From positions 1 to 5,037 of the forward strand of contig SDWK01000557.1 of the NCBI GenBank assembly GCA_004195335.1: DNA of 5,037 nucleotides, written 5' to 3'. The notes under the pieces are model-generated. The model made no database searches, was not told where the DNA came from, and saw only the letters and a program-made list of their open reading frames with translations. Positions within the stretch are counted from its first letter, which is position 1; every line of letters starts with the position of its first letter. The position numbers were made by a program, and so were the translations under genes. The DNA is from Shewanella sp. (GTDB lineage Bacteria > Pseudomonadota > Gammaproteobacteria > Enterobacterales > Shewanellaceae). Below are positions 4,400 to 5,037 of the stretch, one piece after another.

Positions 4400-5037
4400 T
4401 ACGCTCTCTCCTGACGCATACACTGCTGAATACTTTCTGTTGAATCTCCCAACCGATAAGACCGTTCTGAATCAATCAATAATGACTCGACTCGGCTCGC
4501 ATCTTTACGCTCTAACGTTGAGGCGAAGTAAGCAGCCATATCGGCTACTGTTAACTCGCTGCTATCGCATGCCTTGAGATAAGCGGCAAAGCGTTGCGCA
4601 TTAAAAAACTCCGGATTACGCCCTGCCAAGTGAGCCAGATCCAGTACAGCGCTACCGTATTTTTCTGCGAGTACCGCAAGCATAAGCACAGTGGCACTAG
4701 TGCACGCTTCTTGTGCTGATAACGCCTCTGATGATTTAGATATATTCACCTGCTCGGCACGTTTAATAAGCGTTTCTGGACAATCAACTACCTTAGATTC
4801 ATTTTCAGCAACGCTATGAAACTTTTTACCTAAGTCTTGTGCGTTACTTCCACTATCAACCTTGCCTAATTCAACAAGAGTATCAAACAATATTTTTGCA
4901 ATGGGCTCTATCTTTTCAATGAAAGCTGGTAGATGTTCAATAAACTTTTGTACAACAGGGCCAAGCGTTGAAACCAAGGTAGCCAATGAGTTAAATAAAC
5001 TATTCAAAATCGGCACTGTTGTTGATATTAATATTGG
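4399..5037 (-). CDS. First member of a tandem paralogous pair, unknown function (5' end possibly beyond window)
   Basis: The frame ends at TAA 4401-4399 and is open to the right edge. A GTG at 5016 would give 205 residues, but no ribosome binding site precedes it and the frame continues upstream (PILISTTV) to the last base, so the true start may lie just outside. From the GTG, residues 1-52 are strongly hydrophobic/amphipathic, with Pro and a few Lys/Glu (SLFNSLATLVSTLGPVVQKF and onward). The C-terminal part matches the downstream gene product: LMLAVLAEKYG, PEFFN (135-139), then LTVADMAAYFASTLERKDAS. Overall identity is low but order and spacing are kept, so this is a diverged duplication. 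The 5' part is more AT-rich than the nuclease gene. No known domain or catalytic motif was recognised. The tandem arrangement suggests two subunits of one complex, such as a two-component membrane-active protein, but an intracellular scaffold is equally possible. Confidence 0.78.
   Translation of the reverse strand, partial: PILISTTVPILNSLFNSLATLVSTLGPVVQKFIEHLPAFIEKIEPIAKILFDTLVELGKVDSGSNAQDLGKKFHSVAENESKVVDCPETLIKRAEQVNISKSSEALSAQEACTSATVLMLAVLAEKYGSAVLDLAHLAGRNPEFFNAQRFAAYLKACDSSELTVADMAAYFASTLERKDASRVESLLIDSERSYRLGDSTESIQQCMRQERA

Noticed and set aside
4399..4423. The upstream ATG at 4423 as start of the second paralogue
   Set aside because: It has no ribosome binding site, while the ATG at 4399 has AGGAG at good spacing and overlaps the previous stop codon.
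4188..4577. A 129-codon plus-strand frame over the junction of the two paralogues
   Set aside because: It is antisense to both minus-strand genes, whose mutual similarity and TAATG coupling support the minus strand.
1..5037. CRISPR array, tRNA, rRNA or insertion sequence
   Set aside because: No regularly spaced repeats, cloverleaf, conserved rRNA segment or transposase frame was seen on either strand. The Cas4-like domain belongs to a DUF2779 protein, and no other cas gene is present.

Overview
The window looks like an accessory (genomic-island-type) stretch of a Gram-negative bacterium. Base composition is near balanced, ribosome binding sites are of the AAGGAG type, and a damaged gene lies between unrelated cassettes. 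A gammaproteobacterium such as a pseudomonad would fit, but no housekeeping gene fixes the taxon. No rRNA, tRNA, CRISPR array, integrase or insertion sequence was seen.

Layout. (1) Bases 1-1711, minus strand: one long gene, cut by the left window edge after 570 codons. It encodes a DUF2779-type protein that joins a Cas4/RecB-like PD-(D/E)XK nuclease domain with four or more candidate Fe-S cysteines to a DEDD-like 3'-5' exonuclease domain. (2) Bases 1712-2041: a divergent intergenic region with two related inverted repeats, each ending in the same decamer TGACGTGTCA, one near each divergent gene. (3) Bases 2042-3065, plus strand: a two-gene unit of a 50-residue protein and a 284-residue protein. 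The C-terminal half of the larger protein reads like the C-terminal domain of FtsZ and keeps the T7-loop residues DFAD, but the protein has no GTP-binding glycine signature. (4) Bases 3066-3769: no intact gene. This stretch holds a hairpin at the stop codon, short direct repeats, a perfect 18-bp palindrome, a frameshifted remnant of an NAD-dependent sugar epimerase/dehydratase, and a candidate terminator for the genes on its right. (5) Bases 3770-5037, minus strand: two adjacent, translationally coupled genes that are diverged copies of one another. Each has a hydrophobic or amphipathic N-terminal part and a shared C-terminal block containing PEFFN.

How they may work together. The nuclease gene and the FtsZ-like pair diverge from a region with paired repeats, so shared regulation is plausible. 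A nuclease next to a possible FtsZ-targeting protein would suit a defence or mobile-element module, but this is inference. The tandem paralogues look like a separate two-component cassette of unknown role. The strongest lead is the FtsZ C-terminal-like protein lacking a recognisable GTPase domain.
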